Shown piece by piece: positions 52,919 to 61,882 of a DNA stretch of 64,000 nt. The DNA is from Peribacillus faecalis (GTDB taxonomy: Bacteria > Bacillota > Bacilli > Bacillales > DSM-1321), in contig NZ_JACXSI010000018.1 of assembly GCF_014712675.1 (NCBI RefSeq), positions 1 through 64,000 of the forward strand, written 5' to 3'. The translations under genes and the position numbers were made by a program. The notes below the pieces were generated by a model. That model did not search any database. It had not been told where the DNA came from and was given only the letters and a program-made list of their open reading frames with translations. Each line of letters opens with the position of its first letter. The stretch's first letter is position 1.

Positions 52919-53215
52919 ATGAACAAGAATGCAATTGAACAACAAATAATTAAAAATTATCAAAGCGATGAAAAGATGATGATTCTGGTCTTCGCTCAAT
53001 GGTGTGTAAACCATGATTTAAACCCGGAAGAGTTATATTTACGCGCCTACCCTCACCAGTCAGCGAATCCTGCTTTAAAAGAAGCACTCGAATTAACTGT
53101 ACCGAAAGAGGAAGCTGGTGCAATCGCCAACGATACAGTACTAAACGTTCTATCGTTATTCGGCAATGATGATCTCGCTTTTATTGTGAGCGAGGAAATT
53201 AATAAAATGAAATAA
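52919..53215 (+). CDS. Hypothetical protein, 98 residues
   Basis: This small, soluble, helical protein (MNKNAIEQQIIKNYQSDE onward) contains a central VFAQWCVNHDLNPEELYLRAYP segment and an acidic C-terminus. GAAGGAGAG lies before the ATG, with TATAAT about 30 bp upstream. It is followed by a strong terminator. I recognise no family; it may be a Bacillaceae-specific protein. It neighbours the mini flavoprotein but has its own promoter. Confidence 0.65.
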   Translation: MNKNAIEQQIIKNYQSDEKMMILVFAQWCVNHDLNPEELYLRAYPHQSANPALKEALELTVPKEEAGAIANDTVLNVLSLFGNDDLAFIVSEEINKMK

Positions 53216-53218
53216 CAT

Positions 53219-53269
53219 AAAAAAGCGATCTGGACGCAACTTACATGTTGCTGCCAGATCGCTTTTTGA
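53219..53269 (+). terminator. Terminator of the 52919 gene
   Basis: AAAAAGCGATCTGG pairs with CCAGATCGCTTTTT, with an inner GCAAC/GTTGC helix. It is directly downstream of the stop codon and precedes repeat copy C. Confidence 0.85.
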
Positions 53270-53280
53270 CTTCTTAATAA

Positions 53281-53475
53281 AATATAAAATTTTGAACTTG
53301 GATAGCTGTCTAACCTTACACCTGCCATGCTCGGTCCTAAGCCACCCCGACCAAGAAACCAAAACCGGGTTTCTCGTTCGGTTTGTCTTAGTCCTCCCGC
53401 ATGTCTCCTTTTTCATTGAAGTAATATCAGGGAGTGAAATCAAGAATGAAAAAGGACCGATGACGGTTTTTCTTA
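53281..53475 (-). repeat. Mosaic intergenic repeat, copy C (inverted)
   Basis: In reverse orientation it carries the left end TAAGAAAAACCGTCATCGG, TCCTTTTTCATTCTTGA and the right module with CGAGAAACCCGGTTTTGG, GAGCATGGCAGGTGTAAGG and CAAGTTCAAAATTTTATA. The middle block of copy A (CGGCCCGCAAGTAAGG) is absent. It starts at the base after the stop codon of the radical SAM gene. Confidence 0.75.
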
Positions 53476-54357
53476 CTATTTCTTATGACGCTTTGCATAT
53501 CCGCATCTTTTGCACAATTCTTCTACGGCGCATCTTCTCGAAAATCCATCGTACATATTTTTAGCACGCTCACTCTCGATGATTTCTTGAACAGTCGACT
53601 CAAAAATATTGCCAAGCGGGATGTTTCCTTCACTGTCCAGACAGCAAGGTACGACCGTTCCGTCTACTAATACACCGATTTGGTCACGCAATCCGTAACA
53701 GAATACATTCTCATCGATGACGTCGCGATCCATATCCGGCCATTCAAATTTCTCGGCCATATTTAAATAGACACGATCTTTCAGTTTAATATTTTGCGAG
53801 TTTTGCAGCTCTTCACTTAAACGAATATTTAAAGAAAGCTGTTCTTCTAGCATCGTCAAAATATCATCATTCAGCTTATTACTGGCCTTCAATTCTTCCG
53901 TGCTCATATTCCATAACCGAATCGCACAAATGACATCTGTTGTTTCCATAGCTTCTTTAATGAATTCTGTAATGTTTCGCACGTACGTATTTAAATCATT
54001 ATTAATGTCATTCGCTTCAAAACTGTGAAGCGAAATGTTAATTTGACGTAGTGCCTTTTTATCCAGAAGCTTCTCTTTCACCTTTTGAATGAGCGTTCCA
54101 TTTGTAGTAATGTTGACTTTCAAATCATGTTCAGCACTAATGTCCAAAAATGTTCCTAAATTTTTATTTAAGAACGGCTCCCCCATTAAATGAAAATATA
54201 TATGATTCGTGTGAGGTTTCACTTTCTCGACTATATGCGTAAATTGCTCCAGGTTCATGAATTTTAATGTTCTTTTCAAGCTGGAACTCGGACAGAAATT
54301 GCATTTCAAATTGCATATATTCGTAATTTCAATATAAACTTTTTTAAACTTTCTCAT
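53476..54357 (-). CDS. Radical SAM/SPASM domain protein
   Basis: This 293-residue protein has the SAM-binding iron-sulfur cluster motif in ITNICNLKCNFCPSS (C-x3-C-x2-C). GEPFLNKNL, a GGE-like motif, follows near 60. A C-terminal SPASM region holds cysteines for auxiliary clusters: FCYGLRDQIGVLVDG, VVPCCLDSEGNIPLGN and CAVEELCKRCGYAK. Such enzymes often modify peptides or mature other enzymes. No small precursor peptide is adjacent, so the substrate is unknown. AGGGGAATGTCTGC precedes the ATG. Its stop codon is fused to repeat copy C. Confidence 0.88.
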   Translation of the reverse strand: MRKFKKVYIEITNICNLKCNFCPSSSLKRTLKFMNLEQFTHIVEKVKPHTNHIYFHLMGEPFLNKNLGTFLDISAEHDLKVNITTNGTLIQKVKEKLLDKKALRQINISLHSFEANDINNDLNTYVRNITEFIKEAMETTDVICAIRLWNMSTEELKASNKLNDDILTMLEEQLSLNIRLSEELQNSQNIKLKDRVYLNMAEKFEWPDMDRDVIDENVFCYGLRDQIGVLVDGTVVPCCLDSEGNIPLGNIFESTVQEIIESERAKNMYDGFSRRCAVEELCKRCGYAKRHKK

Positions 54358-54467
54358 GCAGACATTCCCCTATTTTTTCAATCTGTGTTTAACTATACTC
54401 GTAAATAGAGTAAGAATGCAATGAAAAAGTGAAATTACCATTAGACAATGATCTTTTTTCTACTTAA

Positions 54468-54508
54468 GAAAGAATATTTTTGAACGTAGATAGCTGAAGA
54501 CCGGTAAC
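54468..54508 (-). repeat. Internally deleted mosaic repeat, both ends joined
   Basis: A 41-bp stretch joins the right end of the repeat (inverted: GAAAGAATATTTTTGAAC, TAGATAGCTG) directly to the left end (AAGACCGGTAAC). The whole interior is gone. It lies between the radical SAM gene and merR. Confidence 0.45.
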
Positions 54509-54515
54509 TTATTTC

Positions 54516-55241
54516 TTACTTATTAGCATCAGCATAATAAGCCATCGCTTCACTCATGAATACTGCCAATCCTTCGCCGAATTGATCGATATTATTTGTG
54601 AATCGTTCGTCCAATACATACAATTGCCCCAAACCTTTGAATGCATCAAGAGAATATTTGCTGATTGTATTCAGCATATCATACCATTCTTTAATGAGTT
54701 CTTGCGCTTCTTTTGAAGATGGTGACAAATCGCGAATCGCTGCCAGCTTACGGAATATGTCATTAAACTGTTGCTTCTGATTTTCTGACATACCTGCTAT
54801 ATTGGCATTTGCCTCATCGACTTGATCGCTTCCCCAACGTTCACGCGCCTCCTGTTCATATGGATTGTTGCTGAAATCAAAGCCTTCAAACTTTTCCTTA
54901 TTTGTCATCGCCAATTCTCCTTTTGTGTGAGCAATCGTTTTATCAATCGTCAAAAGCATCTTGTCGATTTGATGTCTCTTATCAATCAGCATTTGTTTGT
55001 GCATTTGCAACGCATTTTGTCGGTCATAATCCGATTTGCCCATAATCTCTTTAATCTTCTTTAAAGGAAAGCCAAGCTCTTTAAAAAATAAAATTTGCTG
55101 CAATGTATCTAAATTAGCCTCCGTATAAATACGATATCCGGTTTCAGTTGTTTCATCCGGTTTCAACAGCCCGATTTCGTCATAATGATGGAGAGTGCGC
55201 ACGCTAACCCCTGCCAATTCAGCAACTTCCTTTATCTTCAT
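54516..55241 (-). CDS. MerR-family regulator with TipA-like effector domain
   Basis: The ATG at 55241 (GGGAGGTCGATAGTG upstream) gives 241 residues. Residues 1-70 are the MerR winged helix ([27 protein letters not shown]), followed by a dimerisation coiled coil to about 110. The C-terminal TipAS domain ([20 protein letters not shown] and [11 protein letters not shown]) binds drugs in relatives TipAL, Mta and SkgA. The gene's promoter has a 19-bp spacer, the MerR-type operator, so it probably activates itself. No efflux pump gene is adjacent. Confidence 0.9.
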   Translation of the reverse strand: MKIKEVAELAGVSVRTLHHYDEIGLLKPDETTETGYRIYTEANLDTLQQILFFKELGFPLKKIKEIMGKSDYDRQNALQMHKQMLIDKRHQIDKMLLTIDKTIAHTKGELAMTNKEKFEGFDFSNNPYEQEARERWGSDQVDEANANIAGMSENQKQQFNDIFRKLAAIRDLSPSSKEAQELIKEWYDMLNTISKYSLDAFKGLGQLYVLDERFTNNIDQFGEGLAVFMSEAMAYYADANK

Positions 55242-55265
55242 CACTATCGACCTCCCTCTATGTTC

Positions 55266-55296
55266 AATATAAACTATCACGTAACGTTAGAGTCAA
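55266..55296 (-). promoter_or_regulatory. MerR-type promoter/operator of the TipA-like regulator
   Basis: TTGACT and TATATT are separated by 19 bp instead of 17, with the imperfect dyad CTAACGTTACGTGATAG between them. Long-spacer promoters are the hallmark of MerR-family activation, here consistent with autoregulation. The 5' end of repeat copy D begins 2 bp beyond the -35 box. Confidence 0.75.
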
Positions 55297-55297
55297 C

Positions 55298-55473
55298 AAG
55301 AAAAACCGCCACCAATCCTTTTTTATTTTTGAATCCGCCTCTTGAATTCACTTCAATGGAAAAAGAGACATGCGGAAAGCGACCTGAATAAGACCGAGAG
55401 TCTCAGCACCGTTAGTACAGGACGTAGCGCTCTTAGTCACTGATCCTTACTTGCAGGCCGATTCCACATTTTC
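55298..55473 (+). repeat. Mosaic intergenic repeat, copy D (middle block inverted)
   Basis: The left end AAGAAAAACCGCCACCAATC, TTGAATTCACTTCAATGGA and GACATGCGGAAAGCGACC matches copy A. The middle block then appears in inverted orientation (GGACGTAGCGCTCTTAGTC and CCTTACTTGCAGGCCG), whereas copy A has ACGCTACGTCC and CGGCCCGCAAGTAAGG. The usual right module is not recognisable. Confidence 0.65.
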
Positions 55474-55562
55474 AGCGTTGACTTATCAATGGGAGGTTTC
55501 CAAAGTGGAATAGGTGTTTGGTACTGATACTGGACGTTGATTCGTTAATACTCTATTTAAGC

Positions 55563-55608
55563 ATAAAAAAAGATACTCAAAAAGCTAATACAACTTTTCA
55601 AGCACCTT
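55563..55608 (-). terminator. Terminator of hemAT
   Basis: On the minus strand AGGTGCTTGAAAAG pairs with CTTTTTGAGTATCTT (two mismatches), followed by TTTTTTT, about 10 bp past the hemAT stop codon. Confidence 0.7.
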
Positions 55609-55616
55609 TCATTAGA

Positions 55617-56912
55617 TTATTGCTGAATTTTTTCTGAAATTAATGATAGATCCTTAGCGGATGCTGCCACTTCTTCAAATGAGTTTCCTATTTGATGAAG
55701 TACCTTAACGAATTCAATCATTTCTTCTTCTATATTACTATTTTGAATTTTACTTTTCTTCATAGTTGACAGAATTTGTTCAAACTGTGCATCAACATTT
55801 TGCATCGACTCGTTACCTAAAAGGGCATTTTCTTTAATTTTCTCGATTGAATCAGCCAATTGCTTCACTTGCTTATTCATTTGGTCAATTAAATCTGAAA
55901 CGCTTTGAACAGATTTCTTTGTTTCTTCCGAAAGCGAGCGGACCTCTGAAGCGACTACAGAGAATCCTTTTCCATATTCACCTGCTCGTGCAGCTTCAAT
56001 CGCAGCATTTAAAGCTAACAAGTTGGTTTGATTGGCAATATTGGTAACAATATTAACGACACTTTGCATTTCCGTTAAGTTCGATAAAAATTGTTGAACC
56101 TCATTTGAAGCATCATCTACAGAAACAACAATATTATTCATCATTTCATTTTGAACAATTATTTGATGTTTGCCTTCATCTGCTGTTTCATCGGCCATAT
56201 TTGATAATTCCGTCCCATTACATGCATGCGATAAAATTTCATCCGATTTCTGGTCAAGCTCGTCAAATGAATTCTTAACGCTTTCCGATATAGTTGCAAG
56301 CTCTTGCGATTCGTTTAACACCTCATTAATTATTAATTGTTTTTGTTCTTCATGCTTCTGGATTTTCCGTTCTTCTTCTTCTTGATAGGCTTCCAAAACG
56401 ATTTGCTGTTCTAAATTGAATAGCTTGGAAATAGCGCATACTGCTGTAAAGAATTCATCTCTTCGTTTAATTTTCTGATTAAGAATTGATGTTACTAATT
56501 CAAACAGCTTTTGAAAAGCACTCATATACCATTTTGTTTGCAAGCCAATCCTTACATGAACCTTTGCAATTTTAATCCTTCTAGAAATATATTCTTCATC
56601 AATTTTTCCGCCAAAAATCTCGATTATATGTTGCTTAAACGTTTGCTTCAGCTTCCCTACAGAACTGTATTTATTGATTGTGTCGATCAAAGAAGGCTCA
56701 TTTATTAAATTATTATAAAATGCCTCTGTAATTTCCTCTATTCGCTCAATAATAAGTGGTTGAAGTTTACTTGCTATTTTCAAATCTTCCTCAGTAAGCT
56801 GAATCATTTTAATTTGATTCGCGATCAGCCCCTCTGCAGCAACGCTCAGACTGCCGATTCCTTCCTGAAAATTCATTGAATCTTTGCTACTCTCTTCTTT
56901 TTTAAAAAACAA
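55617..56912 (-). CDS. hemAT: Haem-based aerotaxis transducer HemAT
   Basis: The TTG at 56912 gives about 431 residues beginning MFFKKEE, matching the MLFKK start of B. subtilis HemAT; GGAGG lies 7 bases upstream. The N-terminal 180 residues form the protoglobin sensor with the proximal histidine in [17 protein letters not shown]. The C-terminal methyl-accepting signalling domain has the hairpin tip [18 protein letters not shown] and [17 protein letters not shown]. It is a soluble, membrane-free transducer that binds O2 and signals CheA. No che gene is nearby. Confidence 0.95.
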   Translation of the reverse strand: MFFKKEESSKDSMNFQEGIGSLSVAAEGLIANQIKMIQLTEEDLKIASKLQPLIIERIEEITEAFYNNLINEPSLIDTINKYSSVGKLKQTFKQHIIEIFGGKIDEEYISRRIKIAKVHVRIGLQTKWYMSAFQKLFELVTSILNQKIKRRDEFFTAVCAISKLFNLEQQIVLEAYQEEEERKIQKHEEQKQLIINEVLNESQELATISESVKNSFDELDQKSDEILSHACNGTELSNMADETADEGKHQIIVQNEMMNNIVVSVDDASNEVQQFLSNLTEMQSVVNIVTNIANQTNLLALNAAIEAARAGEYGKGFSVVASEVRSLSEETKKSVQSVSDLIDQMNKQVKQLADSIEKIKENALLGNESMQNVDAQFEQILSTMKKSKIQNSNIEEEMIEFVKVLHQIGNSFEEVAASAKDLSLISEKIQQ

Positions 56913-57111
56913 AACAAAACCTCCCAATTTATCATGCTAATGGTTCGTTACTTTTTAGAAGACTTATTATATTTTGCTCCCATAAAATGAATATATATAA
57001 TATAGAAAGAACTGCAAGAACCCAAAAAAACATATCAAAATTTATATCGGCTTCTTGTCCAAACACTTAATATTGTATTAGAAATATTATTTATTACGAA
57101 GAGATTTTCAT

Positions 57112-58227
57112 TTATTGTTGCAGCCAAATCAAATTTCTATCAGTTAGAAAATGATCGATGTTATATAGAAACAAAACATTGTTTATTTCATTCTCTGCAA
57201 GATAAACAGTAAGATTGCTCTGGTTAAACCTCAAATCAACAACATGTACTTCTTCAAAATGATTGACGAGAAAAGGAATAAAGACATGTGCATAAGAATC
57301 CTTTACAACTGCTATTTTTCTGCCGTTATTAACGTTTGATGCAATCTTCACTAAGCTGTGATTACCGTCTAGAAAGAAGGAATATTGATCGTTTTTTTGA
57401 AGATGCTCATATTCGTATAAAGAGTTTTCCTCTTTTTCTAAGTCATAGATCAGATAATATTCTGCCTTCCATGTTGGAAAAAATGCTTCTATATAGTCTG
57501 GCCTTACATTTAAGGCATTCGCTTTAGAATAAAAAGTGCCCTTGAAATTTTCAGAAACAATTTCATTATTAAAGTCTGTCATCTCGAATGGTTGCAATCC
57601 CAATATCTTCGAAGATTCCACATAGGCATAATACGCGCCTCTTGCTGTCCAATGATGGTCGGTTCGGAAATAAAGCTGCTCATTGTTGTGCTGTCGCAAT
57701 GTATCATACACATCAATAAATGAGACATTTTCTGAAAGCTGACTTTTAACATTTTTGATGATGCTTGCTTGACTGTATGATTGCGCGAGCCAAGGCCGCT
57801 CCTCCCGATATATATCCACGCTTGTCGGCGCCAGCAAGAAATACATCGAAACACTCTCATTTTTTTCACTAAAAAGATTGATGCTCTTTATATTCTTTTG
57901 CAATTGTTCTGACGGCTTTGGAATCGGTTGCAATAACCAATCATGCTTGCCAATCAAAATCCCGTTATTCTCTTGTTTTAATATCAATTTTTCTGCAAGC
58001 GCCTTAGCTTTAAGCCAAGAATTCTTCCATATAAATTGATCATTGACGTATGCTTCAAAGTCCTTCATGTAGTCTCCTGAAATAATGGATTCAAGCGTTA
58101 ATTCCGGTCTTTGAGCCAGCTCACGCTTTTCATACTCCGAGAAATGTTGATCGGCTTTTAGCAAATTCAATAAACCGATTCCGAAAAAAAACAGAAGAAA
58201 GAATATAACAACTAATCTTTTAGACAT
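57112..58227 (-). CDS. DHHW/AlgX-like surface O-acetylation protein
   Basis: The ATG at 58227 (AGGGTG upstream) gives 371 residues. An N-terminal membrane anchor (VVIFFLLFFFGIGLLNLL) is followed by a SGNH-like extracytoplasmic domain with the DHHW motif, YFRTDHHWTARGAYYAY. IAVVKDSYAHVF is a probable nucleophile block. This resembles AlgX/AlgJ and the DHHW family, which transfer acetyl groups to surface polymers with an MBOAT partner. It is the third gene of the operon starting at 60259, 14 bp after the MBOAT gene. Confidence 0.85.
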   Translation of the reverse strand: MSKRLVVIFFLLFFFGIGLLNLLKADQHFSEYEKRELAQRPELTLESIISGDYMKDFEAYVNDQFIWKNSWLKAKALAEKLILKQENNGILIGKHDWLLQPIPKPSEQLQKNIKSINLFSEKNESVSMYFLLAPTSVDIYREERPWLAQSYSQASIIKNVKSQLSENVSFIDVYDTLRQHNNEQLYFRTDHHWTARGAYYAYVESSKILGLQPFEMTDFNNEIVSENFKGTFYSKANALNVRPDYIEAFFPTWKAEYYLIYDLEKEENSLYEYEHLQKNDQYSFFLDGNHSLVKIASNVNNGRKIAVVKDSYAHVFIPFLVNHFEEVHVVDLRFNQSNLTVYLAENEINNVLFLYNIDHFLTDRNLIWLQQ

Positions 58228-58241
58228 CTCATGCACCCTAA

Positions 58242-59651
58242 CTAAAACCTGAAATATAAAAATGGATTAAATGAATTATCGACTAAATACGCAGTAGAAA
58301 AGATGATAATTAAAGTAAGATACCCTACGTATAGCAACTTGATTAATTGTCTGTTTTTTGATATTTTTTCATAGCTATTTTTCAATAAAGAAGTTGAGGC
58401 TATCACACAGACAACAAGCAAAACAATATTTGTATACAAATCATAGAAAAACTGCTGATCGAATAATCTATTATTCAAAATTCCGAACATGCTTTTCGCG
58501 TATAATATTCCGGCTGATAAATTTTCGAAAGCAAAAAGCAACCATCCAATTAGGATTAAGAAAATAAAATATAGTCTTTGCCATACCGGATGCAATTTAT
58601 TTAATTGTGTTAATAGCCCAGCCTTCTCAACTGCAATAATGACACCAAAGTACAACCCCCAGAATATAAAATTCCAGCTTGCCCCATGCCAAAAACCGGT
58701 CAGAAACCAAACGATGAATAAATTGATATACAATCTTGCTTTTCCCCGTTTGCTTCCACCGAGAGGAATATAGACATAATCGCGGAACCATCCGCCAAGT
58801 GTCATATGCCATCTTCTCCAAAACTCTGATATATTTTTAGACATATACGGATAATCAAAGTTTTTCGGAAACGTAAAGCCAAACATCTTCCCTAAGCCAA
58901 TTGCCATATCAGAATAACCGCTGAAATCGAAATAAATTTGAAAAGCAAAGGCGACAATCCCTAGCCACGCTGCAAACACTGTCAATTCAGCCGGATTTTG
59001 ACTACTCATATTTTCCCATAATAAACCGATGTTATTGGCAATCAGCACCTTCTTTCCTAAACCGATAATAAAAAGAAGGACACCATCAGCAAAAAGTGTC
59101 AGAGTCTGCTTTCTACAATTTAGTTCATGGTCGATATGGCTGTAGCGAACAATTGGTCCGGCGATTAATTGCGGAAAAAGCACAACATACATTGCTAGTG
59201 CAATCGGACTTCGCTGCGGCTGAACTTGCCCGCGATATACATCAATTATGTAAGACATTGTTTGAAACGTGTAAAAGGAGATGCCAATCGGCAAAGGAAG
59301 CTGAAGCTCATTTATACTTGTCCCAAATATTGCATTGACGTTATTTATGAAGAAATCACAGTATTTAAAGAAGGATAATAAGCTAATATTTATGATTAAA
59401 GAAGAGATAAGAAGCCATTTTGCCTTATTCGGTTCTACCGGTCGGAACTTCGCAATAAAGAAGCCATGTATGTAATCAGATACCGCAGAAAAAATCATAA
59501 GGAAAATGTATACCGGTTCTCCCCACGCATAGAAAATCAAACTCATAATCAATAAAATGATATTTTTCCACTTCGTCGGACAAATATAATAAATCAATAA
59601 CGTGAAAGGCAAAAAGAAAAATAAAAACGTTAAAGAGCTGAAAACCAAGCT
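58242..59651 (-). CDS. MBOAT-family O-acyltransferase (AlgI-like)
   Basis: The TTG at 59651 gives about 469 residues starting MVFSSLTFLFFFLPF, the usual opening of AlgI-type proteins. GGAAGTGG lies upstream, and the longer frame has none. The protein has around ten to eleven membrane segments. Signature stretches are LPLPIGISFYTFQTMSYIIDVYRG, FPQLIAGPIVRY, FAFQIYFDFSGYSDMAIG, FWRRWHMTLGGWFRDYVYIPLGG and the catalytic histidine in FWHGASWNFIFWG. It moves acetyl groups from cytoplasmic acetyl-CoA to the outer face for the DHHW partner. Confidence 0.92.
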   Translation of the reverse strand, partial: SLVFSSLTFLFFFLPFTLLIYYICPTKWKNIILLIMSLIFYAWGEPVYIFLMIFSAVSDYIHGFFIAKFRPVEPNKAKWLLISSLIINISLLSFFKYCDFFINNVNAIFGTSINELQLPLPIGISFYTFQTMSYIIDVYRGQVQPQRSPIALAMYVVLFPQLIAGPIVRYSHIDHELNCRKQTLTLFADGVLLFIIGLGKKVLIANNIGLLWENMSSQNPAELTVFAAWLGIVAFAFQIYFDFSGYSDMAIGLGKMFGFTFPKNFDYPYMSKNISEFWRRWHMTLGGWFRDYVYIPLGGSKRGKARLYINLFIVWFLTGFWHGASWNFIFWGLYFGVIIAVEKAGLLTQLNKLHPVWQRLYFIFLILIGWLLFAFENLSAGILYAKSMFGILNNRLFDQQFFYDLYTNIVLLVVCVIASTSLLKNSYEKISKNRQLIKLLYVGYLTLIIIFSTAYLVDNSFNPFLYFRF

Positions 59652-59676
59652 ACCACTTCCATCATTGCATAATAAA

Positions 59677-59714
59677 GAGACCAGCTTGAAAGAACGTGCT
59701 TTCAAGAGGTCTCA
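59677..59714 (-). terminator. Hairpin between the lipoprotein and MBOAT genes
   Basis: A long stem with 5-bp outer arms (GAGAC/GTCTC) and an 8-bp inner helix (CTTGAAAG/CTTTCAAG) and a 6-nt loop is followed on the minus strand by TTTATTAT. It lies in the intercistronic gap. It could lower expression of the downstream pair or protect the lipoprotein mRNA. Confidence 0.65.
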
Positions 59715-59722
59715 CATTGTTA

Positions 59723-60259
59723 TTAAAACTGTTCGTTAAATATTTTAACGATTTTCTCAGGATGATCATATGTTACATATAATAAATATCTTCCGTTTGT
59801 TTTAATCTCATTCTTTTTAACTTTTTCATATTGATCGGGTAAATATCGTTCCCAAGTATCAATTTGCGCTTGTAATTCTTGTTCCAATACTTGCTTCAAC
59901 GACTCGACTTCTCCCTCATCTTTTGCTTCTAGCAAGATAATTTCATCTGACTTAACATTCATCATCGGTACTAATATGTATCCAGCATTTATTAATTCCG
60001 AATCAAGGTTTAACTTTTCGGCATACATAGTCGCTTCTTCGCTATCTGAAGTCAAATCTGTCAGTGTGTATCCTAGCAATTGCCCATCAACAAGCGGATT
60101 CTCTACACCTCCGGCTTCTAGATCACTTGCGATTTGTTCTTTAATATTATCTATTGTTTCTGATAGTGAAACTTCTTTTTCATCGTTTGCGTTACCGCCG
60201 CACCCAAACAGGATGACTGAAATAAATGTTAGCAATAGAGCTACGGTAATTTTCTTCAT
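59723..60259 (-). CDS. DUF4358-like lipoprotein
   Basis: The ATG at 60259 follows GGAGG by 5 bases and gives 178 residues. The lipoprotein signal peptide MKKITVALLLTFISVILFGC ends at the lipobox cysteine. The mature part, with DLEAGGVENPLVDGQLLGYTLTDL and DEIILLEAKDEGEVESLKQ, resembles DUF4358 proteins that often lie next to MBOAT/DHHW pairs in Firmicutes. It leads the operon, and the hairpin at 59677 separates it from the MBOAT gene. Its function is unknown; anchoring or helping the O-acetylation complex is inferred. Confidence 0.8.
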   Translation of the reverse strand: MKKITVALLLTFISVILFGCGGNANDEKEVSLSETIDNIKEQIASDLEAGGVENPLVDGQLLGYTLTDLTSDSEEATMYAEKLNLDSELINAGYILVPMMNVKSDEIILLEAKDEGEVESLKQVLEQELQAQIDTWERYLPDQYEKVKKNEIKTNGRYLLYVTYDHPEKIVKIFNEQF

Positions 60260-60345
60260 AAAAACCTCCAAAGTTATACTACAAAAATGTTTTATTCAAC
60301 ATCACTATAACGTCTAGTTAAAATCAATGTCAATAATAGGTTTCT

Positions 60346-61008
60346 TTAATTAGTTTGTGCTTCTATTAACGACTTCATACAACGTGCTAAAAAGGACGGA
60401 TAATTGCTTGTGAGGTCAGATGGGGTAACAAAAGAAAGTTTAGTCGGACGAAGAATTAATAAGAGATCCTCTTCCAGGCTTTGCTTTGGTGAAGAAATAT
60501 GTAAGAAATCAATAATTGTACAATATGAGCGATTTCCAAACGGAAGAACAAGCCCTGTTAACAGTTGATTGCCGGCAGGTTTTTTATAATTATTGTTATA
60601 AACAGTAACAATTTTATATGAATGGTCAAATAAATCTTTCACAAGTAACACTCGTTCATCGAGCGAATGAACATGTACATAAAAACTCGGATGGATATTT
60701 CTCCATTGTAAAACTATGTTTAAAATCGCTCTTTTTCTTTTGAATTTAAAAAGACGCTTATGCAAATAATAATCAAAAATTGTTTTCCCGTCTTTACCAA
60801 GTGGCGCACAGAAAACTGCCCACCAATACAGATGCGGATAATAAATCATAGAATGCTCAACCTGCATGCTTTCTTGCTGCTGAAAATGATTGTCCAAATC
60901 AAATATAAAGCTATCATAATATGTATTGGAAAAAGAAAATATATCATCGATGATTTCAAATAATTCTTTTTTCAGCTTAACAGTCAAATTCAACGTATCA
61001 ATCGGCAT
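60346..61008 (-). CDS. Hypothetical protein, 220 residues
   Basis: This is a soluble protein without signal peptide or membrane helix. Aromatic-rich stretches such as MIYYPHLYWWAVFCAPLG and ILNIVLQWRNIHPSFYVHV are notable. I recognise no family; the order of strands and helices does not suggest a known enzyme. TAGGAGGGAGATGG precedes the ATG. It lies between the O-acetylation operon and an IS200/IS605 element and may be cargo with a narrow host range. Confidence 0.6.
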   Translation of the reverse strand: MPIDTLNLTVKLKKELFEIIDDIFSFSNTYYDSFIFDLDNHFQQQESMQVEHSMIYYPHLYWWAVFCAPLGKDGKTIFDYYLHKRLFKFKRKRAILNIVLQWRNIHPSFYVHVHSLDERVLLVKDLFDHSYKIVTVYNNNYKKPAGNQLLTGLVLPFGNRSYCTIIDFLHISSPKQSLEEDLLLILRPTKLSFVTPSDLTSNYPSFLARCMKSLIEAQTN

Positions 61009-61128
61009 CCATCTCCCTCCTACCCCTATATTTTACCATACTCTCTCTTATAATTACCTCCCAATCTGAAAAATAAAAATTTCTCAAGATAACTAAAGCT
61101 TTAACCCTATTTATTGACTGAAATCATA

Positions 61129-61836
61129 ACCACCCTTCCAAAGGGTGGTTTGAACAAAGGCTATAAGCCTCTACTACCGACCAGCGTCTCAAGGCGCTGG
61201 CTTTCATATCATTCAAGCCTCTATTGCCTTTGTCACTTTTGCCACCCCTGAAGGGATACTTGTATTACATGGCTACCCCTTGAATGGGTCGTTATATTCT
61301 TTCACACTTAACTTATCAAGGGCAATGTCATGCTTTTCTTGTTCTTGTATATATTTCTTAATCGTTGCCTCATTTAATCCTACTGTACTCACATAATAAC
61401 CTTCTGCCCAAAAATGTCTGTTTCCAAATTTATATTTTAGATTTGCATGTTTATCAAACATCATAAGTGCACTTTTTCCTTTTAGATATCCCATGAAACT
61501 TGATACAGAAATCTTCGGCGGAATGCTCACCAGCATGTGCACATGATCTGGCATGAGATGTCCCTCTATAATTTCTACTCCTTTATACTTACAGAGCGTT
61601 CTCAGTATCTCACCTACGCTCTTTCTATATTGATAATAGATTACTTTTCGTCTATACTTTGGAGTGAAGACGATATGGTATTTACACATCCATTTGGTAT
61701 GTGCAAGGCTATTCGCTTTATTGGCCAATATGCTCACTTTCCTTTCTGTTTTAGAGGCTTGAACACTCTCTATTATAGAACTGAAAGTGAGTTATTTTGT
61801 ATAACGTTTTATTACCCACCCGCATAGCAGGTGGTT
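61129..61836 (-). mobile_element. IS200/IS605-type insertion sequence, single-gene
   Basis: A Y1 transposase gene is flanked by subterminal hairpins of the type TnpA recognises. CCACCCGCATAGCAGGTGG lies on the tnpA 5' side (61816-61834) and AACCACCC/GGGTGGTT on the 3' side (61129-61150). A further CCAGCG/CGCTGG hairpin lies near 61183. There is no TnpB gene. Exact cleavage sites were not determined. The element inserts just downstream of the rtp terminator. Confidence 0.75.
61273..61737 (-). CDS. tnpA: IS200/IS605 family transposase TnpA (Y1 HUH)
   Basis: This 154-residue single-strand transposase is complete. The HUH metal motif is HVHML (in LMPDHVHMLVSIPP). The catalytic tyrosine is in YVSTVGLNEATIKKYIQEQ. 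KYHIVFTPKYRRKVIYY and FGNRHFWAEGYY are also family hallmarks. It starts at GTG with AAAGGAAA close upstream. It would cut and paste single-stranded DNA, preferring the lagging strand at replication forks. The frame is intact, so the element may still be active. Confidence 0.94.
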   Translation of the reverse strand: MSILANKANSLAHTKWMCKYHIVFTPKYRRKVIYYQYRKSVGEILRTLCKYKGVEIIEGHLMPDHVHMLVSIPPKISVSSFMGYLKGKSALMMFDKHANLKYKFGNRHFWAEGYYVSTVGLNEATIKKYIQEQEKHDIALDKLSVKEYNDPFKG

Positions 61837-61882
61837 TTCTGTTTCGCCTTCTTCAGGCTCAACTGACTAAAGTCCATAATAA

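Noticed and set aside
53156-53564. Frames inside repeat copy C on both strands
   Set aside because: They arise from the repeat and neighbouring genes; no ribosome sites.
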